From Muraenolepis orangiensis (taxonomy: Eukaryota; Chordata; Actinopteri; Gadiformes; Muraenolepididae), in the NCBI GenBank assembly GCA_027704905.1, contig CM051005.1, forward strand, positions 7,478,626 to 7,542,625: DNA of 64,000 bases. The letters are read 5' to 3'. The position numbers were made by a program, and so were the translations under genes. The first letter of the stretch is position 1. Every line of letters begins with the position of its first letter. The notes beneath the pieces were generated by a model. The model was not told the DNA's origin. It made no database searches and worked only from the letters and a program-made list of their open reading frames with translations. Positions 1-10,223 of the stretch are shown here, piece after piece.

Positions 1-2496
1 GCTCCTGGTATCGATGGCCTCTCCGTGGAGTTTTACAAAGCCTACTGGGACGTCTTGTCACATGATCTTTTAGACGTTTTTAATGAGAGTCTGGCCTCTG
101 GCTCTATGCCAGTGTCCTGCAGGAGAGCGGTGATCACACTGCTCCCAAAAAAAGGAAACCTGCAGGACATCAAGAACTGGCGTCCTGTGTCTCTGCTGTG
201 TGTGGATTACACAATTCTGTCCAAGGCTTTGGCCACCAGGCTGGGGAAGGCTGTGGAGCAGGTCATCCACCGGGACCAGACCTACTGTGTGCCCGGCAGG
301 TCCATGGTGGACAATGTCCACCTAATTCGAGATGTTTTGGAGGTCTCCAGCTCATTGGGCATTAATACTGGTATGATTTCTCTAGATCAGGAAAAGGCTT
401 TTGACCGCGTTGAGCACAGCTTCCTCTGGAAAATAATGGAGAAGTTTGGGTTCAGCGCTGGTTTCATAGCCAAGATCAAGGTGCTGTACAATAAGATTGA
501 GAGTGTGCTGAAGTTCAACGGTGGGTTGTGTGCTCCTTTTAGAGTGTGTAGAGGGGTCCGGCAGGGGTGTGCTCTGTCTGGCATGCTCTATGCACTCTCC
601 CTAGAACCCCTCCTCAACAAATTACGCTCGAAACTGCAAGGGCTGTTTTTACCTGGTCTTAATGGAAACATTGTTTTATCAGTGTATGCAGATGATGTCG
701 TTGTTTTCGTTAGGGACCAGAAGGATACAGACATTTTAGTTGACATTGTGAGGGATTTTAGTTCAGCATCGGCAGCGAGGGTGAATTGGAAGAAAAGTGA
801 GGCCCTCGCTGTCGGTGAGTGGAGTGGCGGTCTCCCAGTTCTTCCCCAGAACATGGTCTGGAAAAAAGATGGTTTTAAGTACCTGGGTGTGTTCTTGGGG
901 AAGGAAATTGTAGTCCTGAAGAACTGGGAGGACGTCATAGAAAAGATAGAGGGAAAGCTTTCCAAGTGGAAATGGCTGCTCCCTCAGATGTCTTTTAAAG
1001 GTAGAGTGTTGGTTTTAAATAACCTTGTGGCATCCCAACTGTGGCACCGTCTTACCTGTGTGGACCCCCCCTCAGGGTTACTAGCCCAAATACAAAAAAA
1101 ATTGGTGGATTTTTTTTGGGAGGGTCTACACTGGGTGCCACAGGGGGTGCTGTTTTTATCTAGAGAGGAGGGGGGACAGGGCCTTATCCACCTGGCCAGC
1201 CGAATGGCCACTTTTAGGATGCAATTTTTACAGAGATATCTGACCGGCCCGGCTGATTTGGTGTGGAGAGAGGTGAGCAGCTGCATTCTCAGACGCGTGA
1301 GTAACCTGGGGCTGGATGCTGCTCTGTTTTTAACAGATTTAAACATCTTAAAGTTAAGTGGGCTACCTCCTTTTTATCAGGGCGTTTTTAAGTCTTGGGC
1401 CCTTTTTAACCATAAAAGGTGTCCAAAGACTGACTCTCTGTACTGGTTGTTGAGAGAGCCTCTGATCCACAAAGCCAGGTTGGACGTCAGCAGCAGCGAA
1501 ACGCCCGGCCTGACGGTGGCGCTGTGCCGATCCAAAACCCTGTGCCTTCAGCAGCTGGTGGATGCAGTGGGGCCGGAGCTGAGCGATGCCCAGGCCCTGG
1601 GCTCTCTGCTGGGTCTGCACTCGGTCCGGGTGGCCCAGAGGATTCTTCAGCTCTGGAGCCAGATCCTCTGCCCTGAGGAAAAAAGACTGCTAAGGAGCTA
1701 CGGACAGGGAGGAGCCAGGCCGGACCCAGCAGACCCTTTCCCGGAGATCTACCTGAGCCCAGGGCTCGGAGAACTGACCGGCCCCCTGCTCCAGGTCGCA
1801 AACTCTGTAAAGATGACAATACACAGAGCTGACAAGAGAACACTCTACACGAACATTGTAAAGACGACCAATAAGAATGTGCTGAAGGACAGGGCCTCCA
1901 CTGTGTGGCACACTAGACTGGGCGCAGGAAGTGGACCAGGCCCACAGTGGAGGATTTTATACAAACCTCCCATAAAAAAATGGACTGCCGACCTTCAGTG
2001 GAGAATTTTGCACGGTGCCATTGCCTGCAATTCCTTTATCTCCAATATTAATCCTGCTGTTTTTAACAAGTGTCCATTTTGTGGTTTTAGAGAGACTGTG
2101 TTCCATGTCTTTACAGAGTGCAAGAGACTCACAGGTTTCTTCTCTCTTTTAACATGGGTCTTTAGTCTTTTTGGTATAGTTTTTACCGAGAGTGTTTTTA
2201 TCATGGGAGCTCCATGTAAAAAAACAAATAAAGAAAAGTGGCAGCTCCTGAACTACCTCTCTGGTGAAGCAAAAATGGCCATTTATTTAAGTAGGAAAAA
2301 CAGAGTAGAAAATAGGAAAGGGGAAGAGGCAAAAGCGATCTGGCTGTGCAACATCAGAGCCAGACTCTGGTTGGAGCATCGTTTTTATAAACACGTTGGG
2401 GATCTGGATGCTTTTAAACAGCGGTGGTGTCACGGAGACATTGTGTGTTCTGTTGTGGATGAGGATTTGCACTTTGCACAAGTTTTTAAAACCTAG
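1..2496 (+). CDS. LINE ORF2 protein, reverse transcriptase and C-terminal part (partial)
   Basis: The reading frame is open from base 1 to a TAG at 2494-2496, so the N-terminal endonuclease lies outside the window. Visible blocks are the RT entry region (LPKKGNLQDIKNWRPVSLL), motif A-like FDRVEHSFLW, the RQGCALSG motif and the catalytic YADD box near 685-700. The C-terminal third has a CPFC...H...C zinc-knuckle-like motif near 2070-2120, as in Tx1/L1 ORF2 proteins. The product would nick target DNA and reverse transcribe its own RNA. No stop or frameshift is seen in this copy, and it is nearly identical to the complete copy at 22486-26385 on the other strand. Confidence 0.88.
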   Translation, partial: APGIDGLSVEFYKAYWDVLSHDLLDVFNESLASGSMPVSCRRAVITLLPKKGNLQDIKNWRPVSLLCVDYTILSKALATRLGKAVEQVIHRDQTYCVPGRSMVDNVHLIRDVLEVSSSLGINTGMISLDQEKAFDRVEHSFLWKIMEKFGFSAGFIAKIKVLYNKIESVLKFNGGLCAPFRVCRGVRQGCALSGMLYALSLEPLLNKLRSKLQGLFLPGLNGNIVLSVYADDVVVFVRDQKDTDILVDIVRDFSSASAARVNWKKSEALAVGEWSGGLPVLPQNMVWKKDGFKYLGVFLGKEIVVLKNWEDVIEKIEGKLSKWKWLLPQMSFKGRVLVLNNLVASQLWHRLTCVDPPSGLLAQIQKKLVDFFWEGLHWVPQGVLFLSREEGGQGLIHLASRMATFRMQFLQRYLTGPADLVWREVSSCILRRVSNLGLDAALFLTDLNILKLSGLPPFYQGVFKSWALFNHKRCPKTDSLYWLLREPLIHKARLDVSSSETPGLTVALCRSKTLCLQQLVDAVGPELSDAQALGSLLGLHSVRVAQRILQLWSQILCPEEKRLLRSYGQGGARPDPADPFPEIYLSPGLGELTGPLLQVANSVKMTIHRADKRTLYTNIVKTTNKNVLKDRASTVWHTRLGAGSGPGPQWRILYKPPIKKWTADLQWRILHGAIACNSFISNINPAVFNKCPFCGFRETVFHVFTECKRLTGFFSLLTWVFSLFGIVFTESVFIMGAPCKKTNKEKWQLLNYLSGEAKMAIYLSRKNRVENRKGEEAKAIWLCNIRARLWLEHRFYKHVGDLDAFKQRWCHGDIVCSVVDEDLHFAQVFKT

Positions 2497-2644
2497 GTTT
2501 TAATGTACTATTTTGAGTGATTTGGTTTTTTTCTTTGTTCTGTTGTTTTTTTTTATTTTTGTTTTGTGTTTTTGCACAATGAAACACTTTATTTGATCAC
2601 AATTTGATCTAGTGTAAATAAAGTGTTTTGCAAAAGTCAAAAAG
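1..2644 (+). mobile_element. Tx1/L1-type LINE inserted in (TTC)n, 3' part (copy D, cut by window edge)
   Basis: This is the 3' half of a non-LTR retrotransposon: RT domain, C-terminal domain and a short AT-rich 3' UTR with an AATAAA-type signal near 2618. The element stops directly against a (TTC)n tract, and four other copies in the window end at the same 3' sequence next to (TTC)n or its complement. From memory, Tx1-clade LINEs specific for microsatellites are known in fish, including one (Koshi) for TTC repeats. The placement and ORF style fit that group, but I could not run a comparison. Confidence 0.85.
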
Positions 2645-2713
2645 TCTTCTTCTTCTTCTTCTTCTTCTTCTTCTTCTTCTTCTTCTTCTTCTTCTTCTTC
2701 TTCTTCTTCTTCC
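2645..2713 (+). repeat. (TTC)n microsatellite at the LINE 3' junction
   Basis: An almost pure TTC array of about 23 units starts immediately after the LINE 3' end. The DNA that follows (2714-2840) is the end of a caspase intron and part of its last exon, and it recurs after the TTC tract at 6471-6611. Confidence 0.97.
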
Positions 2714-2770
2714 AGCGAATGTGGTTGATCCAAACCCATTTTTGTATTAATCTTTCCCTCCCTGTGCGGA

Positions 2771-2840
2771 ACTGACGACCTCCTGTCCACGCTGACACGG
2801 GTCAACCGGGAGGTCAGCAGGGGAGTTTACTTTATGTTCA
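2771..2840 (+). pseudogene. Caspase-8-like terminal (p10) exon, truncated copy
   Basis: In the frame shown by the intact copy at 6671-6815 this encodes DDLLSTLTRVNREVSRG..., the start of a caspase-8-type p10 C-terminus. It breaks off after TTTATGTTCA, where a different LINE begins. The 127 bases before it match the intron at 6612-6670 and its surroundings. It is a duplicated and interrupted remnant. Confidence 0.75.
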
Positions 2841-5800
2841 ATGACAGCCTCCACGCGGCCTCCTCTGCAAGTAACGAGAGATGGTGAAAGACCAGCTTGT
2901 GAAACCAATGTCGCCACCCAGTCATCGTCAAGCTGACAGACCAAGGCGTAAAAAGTCGGGGGGATGCAAGTCCACGCCAGGACGGGTATCCATCCCGACG
3001 GTCGACCACCAAGGTCTGGCAGTGCTCCAGCTAAACGTAGAGGGCCTCACCAACGGCAAACTCGAGATCATAAGTCACCTCGCCTCCTCAGCAGACATCA
3101 CGGTATTGCGACCTTTGTGAGGTCTGAACTGGGGTGGACAGCCACTGGCCAATCTCCACCAAGTGCCAGCGTTGAGTGGCTGTCCACCAAGATACAGGCA
3201 ACATCTGTTGTAAATGTGTACAAGCCTCCACCATCTACACTGACCGTGTTGGCCCTCCCGCTTGCCCAGGCACCTGCCATCTATGCAGGGGACTTTAACT
3301 GCCAGCACACTGACTGGGGATACTCCCACACTACACCAGACGGAGAGACGCTGTGTGAGTGGGCCTCCAACGCCAATGCTCAGCTCCTGTTCGACCCCAA
3401 AGAGCCACCGGAACACCTGGATGGAACACCTTCACCAACCCAGACCTCGCATTTGCTGTATGCCACAACAGCGACCCAATTCCGGAGAGACAGGTCATTG
3501 ATAGGTTCCCCCGGTCACACCACCGACCGTCTGTTATCAAAGCCCCCTCACTGGTGCAGCCGGTAGAGGGTAAACCTGTCCGTAGGTGGAACTTCCGGAA
3601 GGCCAACTGGCAGGCATTCACCACGGAGACAGAGAGAACATCAGCCTGTCTCCCGGACCCAGACATTGCTGATGTGGACTCAGCATATGCAGCCTACTGC
3701 GAAGTGCTCCTAAGTGCAGCAAAGAAGATGATCCCTCGCGGCGATAATGCGAGCTACATCCCGGGCTGGGACGAAGAGTGCAACCACCTCTTGCATGAAC
3801 ATCAGCAGGCTGGCTCAAGGGAGGATGTGGAAGCGACTGCAACGGCACTACTCCACAAGCTGGACGCCACCCGAAGGGCCAGATGGACTGAAACCGTTGA
3901 GTCAATCGATTTCACCCATTCCAGCCGTAAGGCGTGGCAGACCATCAACCAGCTCACTGGCAGGAAAACAACACCCCCCAAGTGCCCTGTGACAGCAGAT
4001 GCCATTGCAGCCCAGCTCCTGAAGAACAGCCAATTCCAAGGTTCAGATAAGAACTTCGCCCGCACTACACTGTGCGAGATATCTTCCCTCTCTAGGGCAC
4101 CCAGTGTCGATGTTGACATGTCCGGACAGTTTACAACAGCTGAACTTAGGGCGGCCATCAGCAACCTTAGGCAAGGCAAGTCCCCGGGGCATGACAACAT
4201 CCACCCAGAGTTCGTGACCCACCAGAGTGAGACAAAATCTGCCTGGCTGTGCTCTTTTTTCTCATCCTGCTTCCAGAGGTCCAAACTGCCGAAGACCTGG
4301 CGCCGTGCTGCTGTTATCGCCCTGCTGAAACCAGGCAAAACTGCGGAAGACCCTAAGGCCTACAGACCCATCTCGCTGCTCTGCGTCCCATTCAAGATAC
4401 TGGAGAGGATGATCCTCAGCCGCATAGAGCCAGTAGTGGACCCACAGCTTCCAAGGAAACAGGCTGGTGTCCGGCGGGGCAGGTCAACAGTAGATCAGGT
4501 AACCCTGCTCACCCAGGACATCGAGGACAGCTTTCAGGCCAAAGAGAAAGTTGGGGTTGTGTTGCTTGACCTAACAGCCGCATATGACACCGTCTGGCAC
4601 CGTGGACTTCACCTGAAGCTGCTGAGGACTATCCCAGACCGGCATATGGTAAAGTTCATAATGGAGATGCTGTCCAACCACAGCTTCATCCTCCGAACCA
4701 GCGATGGCCAGCGAATCAGACTGAGGAGATTGAGAAACGGGGTGCCACAGGGGTCTGTCCTCTCACCACTGCTGTTTAATATTTACATCCACGACCTCCC
4801 GGAGACAACATCCAGACAATATGGTTACGCGGATGATCTGGCCATCATGCTGCGTCGAACAACATGGTCAGCGGTGGAACAGGGTCTCAACCAGGACATG
4901 GGCATCTTGGCTGCCTATCTGCGCAAGTGGCGTCTGCAGCTCAGTACTGGGAAGACTGTGTCGGCCGCATACCACCTGTGCAACAGAGAGGCCAAAAGGG
5001 AACTGTCGGTGTCCGTCGACAACAAGCGTCTGGAGCACCAACTAGCCCCCAAGTACCTCGGTGTTCGGCTGGACAGGACACTGTCCTACAAACAGCACCT
5101 TGAGGAAGTGAGAGCCAAAGTGACAGCAAGGGTCTCGCTTATCCGCCGCCTTGCTGGCACAACCTGGGGTGCCTCCGCCAGGACACTACGAATCTCCACA
5201 CAAGCCCTGGTGTTCCCTGCTGCCGAATACTGCGCCCCAGTCTGGAGTAGAAGCCCACATGTGAAGAAGGTTGATCCTATCATCAACAATGCCCTTCGGA
5301 TCATAACCGGTTGCCTGAAGCCCACCCCCGTGTCCTACCTGCCAGTCCTAGCGGGAATTGCCCCGGCCGGTCTCCGACGAGAGGCCGCTATCCTCGCACT
5401 TGCAAGGAAAGCCCAAGAACATGACTGGCATATCCTGCACGAAACAACAACAAAGGCAGCGCCCCCAAGCAGACTCAAGTCCCGTCACCCCTACAACAGG
5501 ACAGCACAAGAGATGCTTGGTTCCATCCCTGAGGACCTGTCTACAAGGGCATGGCTAGCAACTTCCTGGAAGCAGGAATGGGAGTCGGCTGAGCCCACAC
5601 GTCTGCACCATCACATCCAAGATCCGGGAGATGGAGTCGAAGGAGAACATCTACCACGCCGGCATTGGACCCTGCTGAACCGCCTCCGTACTGGGGTTGG
5701 TCGCTTCAAAGCGTCCATGAAGGAGTGGGGCCTGGCAGACAGTGCAGTATGTGAGTGTGGCGAGCCTGAGCAGACTGCCGACCACATAATCACCACCTGT

Positions 5801-5917
5801 CCTCTGTACAGACCTCCTTCAGAGGCTGGCCTCTTCCAAGTTGGACCAGAGACGAGAGCGTGGCTTTGTGACACTGAGCTGGACGTATGACGATGATACA
5901 CGAAGAAGAAGATCCTG
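2841..5917 (+). mobile_element. APE-RT non-LTR retrotransposon (I/Jockey-like), degenerate
   Basis: A second, unrelated LINE. It has an apurinic-endonuclease-like region followed by a long RT ORF and a short tail ending in a GAAGAAGAAG stretch near 5900-5912. It joins the truncated caspase exon on the left and a LINE copy-E fragment on the right (5918). I place it in the I/Jockey group from the style of the RT (PKAYRPISLL, GVPQGSVLSPLLF) and the C-terminal CxC...H...C motif; the exact clade is uncertain. Confidence 0.8.
2881..5890 (+). pseudogene. LINE endonuclease/reverse transcriptase ORF with N-terminal frameshifts
   Basis: The endonuclease part is spread over three frames. LQLNVEGL is near 3022, then a deletion and frame change come near 3115. 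VNVYKPP and YAGDFNCQHTDWGY follow at about 3210-3320, and another frameshift near 3420 leads into TNPDLAFA. From there one frame stays open to the TGA at 5888-5890. It contains RT motifs RPISLLCVPFKILER, LLDLTAAYDTVWH, NGVPQGSVLSPLLFNIYI and the catalytic YADDLA near 4825, and ends with a CECGEPEQTADHIITTCP zinc-like motif. RT is intact but the endonuclease is broken, so the copy is dead. Confidence 0.85.
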
Positions 5918-6470
5918 GTGTTTTTAACAAGTGTCCATTTTGTGGTCTTAGAGAGACTGTTTTCCATGTTTTTACAGAGTGCAAGAGACTCACAGGTTTA
6001 TTCTCTCTTTTAACATGGGTTTTTAATCTTTTTGGTATAGTTTTTACCGAGAGTGTTTTTATCATGGGACCTCCAGACAAAAAAGCAAATAAAGAAAAGT
6101 GGCAGCTCCTGAACTACCTCTCTGGTGAAGCGAAGATGGCCATTTATCTGAGTAGGAGAAACAGAATAGAAAATAGGAAAGGGGAAGAGGCAAAAGCGAT
6201 CTGGCTGTGCAACATAATCTGATCTGGATGCTTTTAAACAGCGGTGGTGTCACGAGGACATTGTGTGTTCTGTTGTGGATGAGGATTTGCACTTTGCGCA
6301 AGTTTTTAAGACCTAGGTTTTAATGTACTATTTTGAGTGATTTGTTTTTTTCTTTGTTGTTCTGTTGTTTTTTTTTGTTTATTTTAGTTTTTTAGTTTTT
6401 GCACAATGAAGCACTTTATTTGATCAAAATTTAGCTACTGTAAATAAAGTGTTTTTGCTAAAGTCAAAAG
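5918..6470 (+). mobile_element. Tx1/L1-type LINE, 3' fragment (copy E)
   Basis: Starts abruptly inside ORF2 at the CPFC zinc-like motif (FNKCPFCGLRETVFHVFTEC) and matches copy D from about 2060 to its 3' end. A small deletion near 6214 removes the LWLEHRFYKHVGD segment and breaks the frame. The 3' UTR and junction with (TTC)n are conserved. Confidence 0.85.
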
Positions 6471-6611
6471 TCTTCTTCTTCTTCTTCTTCTTCTTCTTCT
6501 TCTTCTTCTTCTTCTTCTTCTTCTTCTTCTTCTTCTTCTTCTTCTTCTTCTTCTTCTTCTTCTTCTTCTTCTTCTTCTTCTTCTTCTTCTTCTTCTTCTT
6601 CTTCTTCTTCC
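6471..6611 (+). repeat. (TTC)n microsatellite, about 47 units
   Basis: Nearly pure TTC array between the LINE copy-E 3' end and the caspase intron end. The same flank on the right (CCAGCGAATGTGG) is found at 2713. Confidence 0.97.
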
Positions 6612-6670
6612 TCCAGCGAATGTGGTTGATCCAAACCCAATTTTGTATTAATCTTTCCCTCCCTGTGCGG

Positions 6671-6815
6671 AACTGACGACCTCCTGTCCACGCTGACACG
6701 GGTCAACCTGGAGGTCAGCAGGGGAGATTACTTTATGTTCAAACAGATGCCCCAGCCTATGTACACGCTCACCAAGAAGCTGGTCCTCACAGAGATGACC
6801 ATCGTGGAGCACTGA
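6671..6815 (+). CDS. Caspase-8-like gene, terminal exon encoding the p10 C-terminus
   Basis: The exon encodes DDLLSTLTRVNLEVSRG, then DYFMFKQMPQPMYTLTKKLV and a tail ending IVEH before TGA at 6813-6815. The TxVNxEVS and KQMPQPxxTLxKKLV blocks are typical of caspase-8/10 small subunits, which form part of the catalytic fold. The matching upstream exons are not on this strand next to it; the best relatives are the paralogues at 13.9-15.0 kb (+) and 28.7-30.3 kb (-). The base pair before the exon reads GG where an AG acceptor is expected, in both this copy and the one at 2771. It may be a stranded exon rather than part of a working gene. Confidence 0.72.
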
Positions 6816-7261
6816 GCTATCGATTGGTTCAGATTCACCAGGACTTGTTTTGTTTTTTTTACCCGACGGCCCAAATGCCCACTAAAAACACCTCATTTGG
6901 GGGAAGTTTGAAGCCTGTGGAAGACCCCAAGATAAACACGAAACGTCTTTCTGGTTAATGTATTGATTTGGAATGTTCTCTGTTCAAGTTCATTTGTAAT
7001 AAATATATCTATATATATTTATTAAGAATTTCAAATTGTACTTTGCAGAAGACAATATTAAGAAGAGAGATCGTCGTAAGAATGTATTTGAACTCTTAAC
7101 CTTTACTTTTTATACGTCCATGAAATGCTGAATACCAACTAACGAATAGCTATTCTTAATCATCATGATTCAGGAAATATATATAATATATCTTCCCATA
7201 TTATCTCACCATAAGAGGGGATTATGGGCCTTAAAGTACAACATGGGCCTGGGCCAGAATT
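6740..7261 (+). repeat. Direct repeat unit: caspase exon plus downstream flank (left copy)
   Basis: From TTATGTTCAAACAGATG onward this segment matches 63459-64000 with a few substitutions and small indels, through the stop codon, the 3' UTR and the AT-rich flank. The window ends before the repeat does. Confidence 0.9.
6998..7003 (+). promoter_or_regulatory. Candidate polyadenylation signal of the caspase-like gene
   Basis: AATAAA lies 183 bases after the TGA at 6815, at the end of a non-coding stretch that is also conserved after the duplicate exon near 63541. Confidence 0.5.
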
Positions 7262-7685
7262 GTTCAAATTGGTACCACTGAAAGTGGCAAATTCTCCTTA
7301 AATAAACCTCTTTATGTCTGGTTGATATTTCAACTTGATAAACCTTCCCAGTGGTATCTTGGTCAGAGTTAACCTTAAGCCCAGTTGTTCACATGGGCTC
7401 TTCAAGGGGTCAGCAACATCATTATTTGTACAGTTTTCATCTAAAAATAAAAAGCTTGGTCTGATTTTTGTTGGGTAGTATTAAACAGGTGTTTTGATGT
7501 CATATGGTTAGGATCATGTTGCAGATTAAACAAATCCAATACCAAATCCGATTTATCTGTTCATGCACATTTTGTAGAGGGTGATTTTTCTCTCAAGCAT
7601 CGCAAAACAAGATAGAAGAAACCAAACACAAAACAAGGAGCTTGTCTTGAAAGCTGATAGACATTTTTGGGCATATAAAAGGGGA
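7262..7685. other. No gene recognised
   Basis: AT-rich single-copy-looking DNA with no convincing ORF, exon or repeat structure. Confidence 0.5.
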
Positions 7686-7689
7686 TGGC

Positions 7690-7915
7690 AAGACTTCGGG
7701 ATCATCGTATCAGATCGTATTGCACCCTAACAAAGCGCGACAGATCGCATCTAATCGTGGTAACAAGACAAACACCGCGCTCTGTTGAAATGTGTTACGC
7801 TCTGTCGGGTCCCATTGCTCAAGACCTGACACGAATGACTCACGAGCAGATAGGAGTTGATACGAGAAGATGCGAGTAGATACGAGTCGTTTTTACACGA
7901 ACGCTCACGATCTGA
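7690..7915. other. GATC/ACGA-rich stretch of unknown nature
   Basis: Many variants of ATCGTA, GATCGCA, GATACGAG and CACGATC occur close together. The short ORFs here look accidental. A similar composition recurs at 18230-18530, which suggests a shared ancient repeat, but I could not align the two. Confidence 0.4.
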
Positions 7916-8041
7916 CCACCCAAGGGTACCAGAGGCAAGAAGGGAAAGGGTAAGGCTGTCCCACCCCCGGAGCCTGAACCAGTCCAGCCAGAGCTGGGAC
8001 AGGGGAAACAGACAGTTTGAGCTGGAACAGAGCTGTTGTTT

Positions 8042-8236
8042 CGTAGATTGAAGCCTTGTTCGCGGGAACGCGCAAGGGTGACGTCACAATAGACGACAAT
8101 AGACTTTCTCTCTATTGAATGCTTTTTCGAGCAAATTAAACAGCAAACGGGTGAATACTCACTTTAATTGCTCATTTAAGTGTAATTGTTATCTGTCACC
8201 CATGCGCGTTTCCTGCGAACAAGGCTTCAATCTACG
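8042..8236. repeat. MITE-like element with about 45-bp terminal inverted repeats
   Basis: CGTAGATTGAAGCCTTGTTC at the left is repeated in inverse orientation at the right end (8192-8236), with a few mismatches over about 45 bases. The inside is non-coding. A second short copy of the end (TTCAATCTACGGCA) follows directly. Confidence 0.7.
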
Positions 8237-8433
8237 GCAAAGCTTCAATCTACGGCACAACACCGGTACTCCGCGGATCGACCTCCCGGTACCCTGACCC
8301 CTGGACTGTCCCCGTTCACCGTTGTGTGTTGTGTTTGCTTTGAATAAAGCTTTACGTATCGCTCCACTGTGTCTTGGTCTGCGTTCTGGGTCCCCCCGAA
8401 CAATCCCACTCGTGACAGAACAAACTAACCAAG

Positions 8434-8838
8434 ATGGACCCCGGCGACCTCGACCAGTGGAGCCAAATGTTGCTGGAGCTGAGGAAGGACCGAGCCGACC
8501 TGGACCCCGGCGCTCTCGAACGTGCGAAGCACGTGATCGATTCCCGGAGGGGCCGTATCGGATCACAGGTTCAAGTGCTGCAGGAGCGGGAGGAGGAATG
8601 GGTGGATCTGTTGGCCAACATGGCCCCCGGTGTCCGCGACCAGTTTAAGCCCGAGATTGAGTCCCTGAACGCCAGTCACGGTTGGGTCAAGAGCTGCAGA
8701 CGGAGATGGACCAGCTTGGGGACCTGGCAACCGTCGTTGCTTCCCTCATCAGAGGGGTCCCCAGCACCGCTGTTTTCCTGCCTGCCCCCGTCTGACAGCG
8801 CCGCTTCTCCCCCGTCTGACCGACGCTGCGTTGCCTGA
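8434..8838 (+). pseudogene. gag-like ORF (MDPGDLDQW...) of an LTR element
   Basis: The first 75 codons encode a charged, helical sequence (MDPGDLDQWSQMLLELRKDR) that resembles the N-terminus of Gypsy-type gag proteins. After about codon 90 the frame runs into serine/proline-rich sequence and stops at 8836-8838. No zinc knuckle is seen. I read it as a decayed gag; a host gene is less likely because of the LTR-like leader. Confidence 0.5.
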
Positions 8839-9540
8839 CGCTGTGTTGCCCAACGCTGCGTTTCCCGACGCTGCGTTGCCCGACGCTGCGTTGCCCGACG
8901 CTGCGCTGTCCGACATTGCGCTTCCCTTGTCTGCCGATGCTGCTGACGTTGCGCCGTACCCGCCTGAAGATGTCACGCTGCTCCCGTCTGCCGACGCTGA
9001 CAACGTCGTTATCCTCCCGTCTGAAAGTGCCGCTCCTCCCCCGTCTGACGTTGCTCCGTACCCTGATGACATCGCTATTCCCCCGTCTGACAGCGCCGCG
9101 CTGCCCTACGCTGCGCTGCCCGACATTGCGCTCCCCCTGTCTGCCGACGCTGCCGACGTCGCTCCGCACCCGCCTGATGACGTCGCTCCGCACCCGCCTG
9201 ACTACGTCGCTCCGCACCCGCCTGACTTCGTCGCTCCGTACCCGCCTGATGATGTTGCGCTCCCCCCGTCTGCCGATGCTGCTGACGTCGCTCCGCACCC
9301 GCCTGACGACGTCGCTCGGCACCCGCCTGACTACATCGCTCCGTACCCGCCTGATGACGTCACACTTCCCCCGTCTGCCGGCGCTACCGACGTCGCTCCG
9401 TACCCGCCTGATGACGTCACGCTTCCCCCGTCTGCTGACGCCACGCCGTACCCGCCTGACGACGTCACGTGACCCCCGTCTGCTGATGCTGCACCGTACC
9501 CGCCCGATGACGTCACGTGGCCCCCGTCTGCATACGGTCC
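8815..9540 (+). repeat. Proline-rich coding-type minisatellite with CRE-like motifs
   Basis: Imperfect units of about 9-30 bases (CTGCGTTGCCCGACG early; CCGCCTGATGACGTCGCTCC later) keep long frames open on both strands: PPDDVAPHPPDYVAPHPP on + and Ser/Gly/Arg-rich on -. TGACGTCA occurs near 9355, 9412 and 9508, with further half-sites. Open frames here probably reflect repeat periodicity rather than a selected protein. Confidence 0.8.
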
Positions 9541-9554
9541 AGGAGGCATACGGT

Positions 9555-9838
9555 CCAGAGGAGCGGGGTTGTATTTTTTATTTATTTTTTATAATTTGTA
9601 TTATTATTATTATTGTTAATAATAACTGAGTGACAAATAAAGGAATTCTGATTCCGACATATTCACGACAGTATCATCATTGAAAAAAAGTCACACACGA
9701 TGTTCGCGATCGCGACATACCCCCCCCCCCCGTTGGACTTCACGATGTTTGCGATTGCGATTACCCCCCCACCCCGTCGGACGGTGATAGTGGGGGGGTC
9801 GCCAGTTTCTAGCGCTGTTATTTTGGGAGTCGCGGAAG
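9555..9838 (-). repeat. Partial inverted copy of the neighbouring hAT element
   Basis: Reading the - strand, this segment matches about 9890-10130: the ATTATTATTGTTAATAATAA block, the CGCGATCGCGAACAT block and the C-rich stretches. Together with 9858-10215 it forms a large imperfect palindrome. Confidence 0.75.
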
Positions 9839-9857
9839 GCTGAGACCTTCTGTAGAC

Positions 9858-10215
9858 CAGGGGTTCCCAAACTTTTCAGCCCGCAACCCCCAAAATAACA
9901 GTGCTGGAGATGTCGCGGGTATGTCGCGATCGCGAACATCGTGAAGTCCAAGGGGGGGGTAATCGCGATCGCGAACATTGTGTGTGGCTTTTTTTCAATG
10001 ATCGTGAAGTGTGAAGTGTGGGAATCAAAATTCCTTTATTTGTCACTCATGTTATTATTAACAATAATAATAATACAAATGATAAAAAAAGAAATAGAAA
10101 ATAGTAATAATAAAATAAAAAAGAAATAAACCTCATGGGTCACATCAAGAGGATTCTGAAATCATCTCGCGACCCCCCCCTCGGGGTCCCGCAACCCCCA
10201 CTTTGGGAACCCCTG
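9858..10215 (+). mobile_element. Non-autonomous hAT transposon with 8-bp target duplication
   Basis: Ends are CAGGGGTTCCCAAACTT on the left and the inverse AAGTGGGGGTT-like end with GGGAACCCCTG on the right. CTGTAGAC flanks both ends (9850-9857 and 10216-10223), a perfect 8-bp target site duplication as expected for hAT. The inside has no transposase. Confidence 0.9.
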
Positions 10216-10223
10216 CTGTAGAC

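Larger units (their letters stand above)
8260..9560 (+). mobile_element. LTR-retrotransposon leader and gag-like region (partial)
   Basis: A promoter-like block ends with AATAAA (8344), a run ending in CGTGACA (about 8417) and a short leader before ATGGACCCC, the arrangement seen at the end of the 5' LTR and start of gag in fish Gypsy elements. The gag-like ORF starts at 8434. Downstream the element turns into a minisatellite and is then cut by a hAT and an L2 insertion. The Gypsy pol at 11303-13619 could be its continuation. Confidence 0.55.

Noticed and set aside
2500..2805. Open frames rich in Glu, Lys or Ser over TTC/GAA tracts (also 6424-6706, 22132-22370, 28365-28646)
   Set aside because: They are translations of trinucleotide microsatellites with no conserved flanks.
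8687..9322. Arg/Ser/Gly-rich - strand ORF of 211 codons
   Set aside because: Antisense of the minisatellite; periodicity alone keeps it open.
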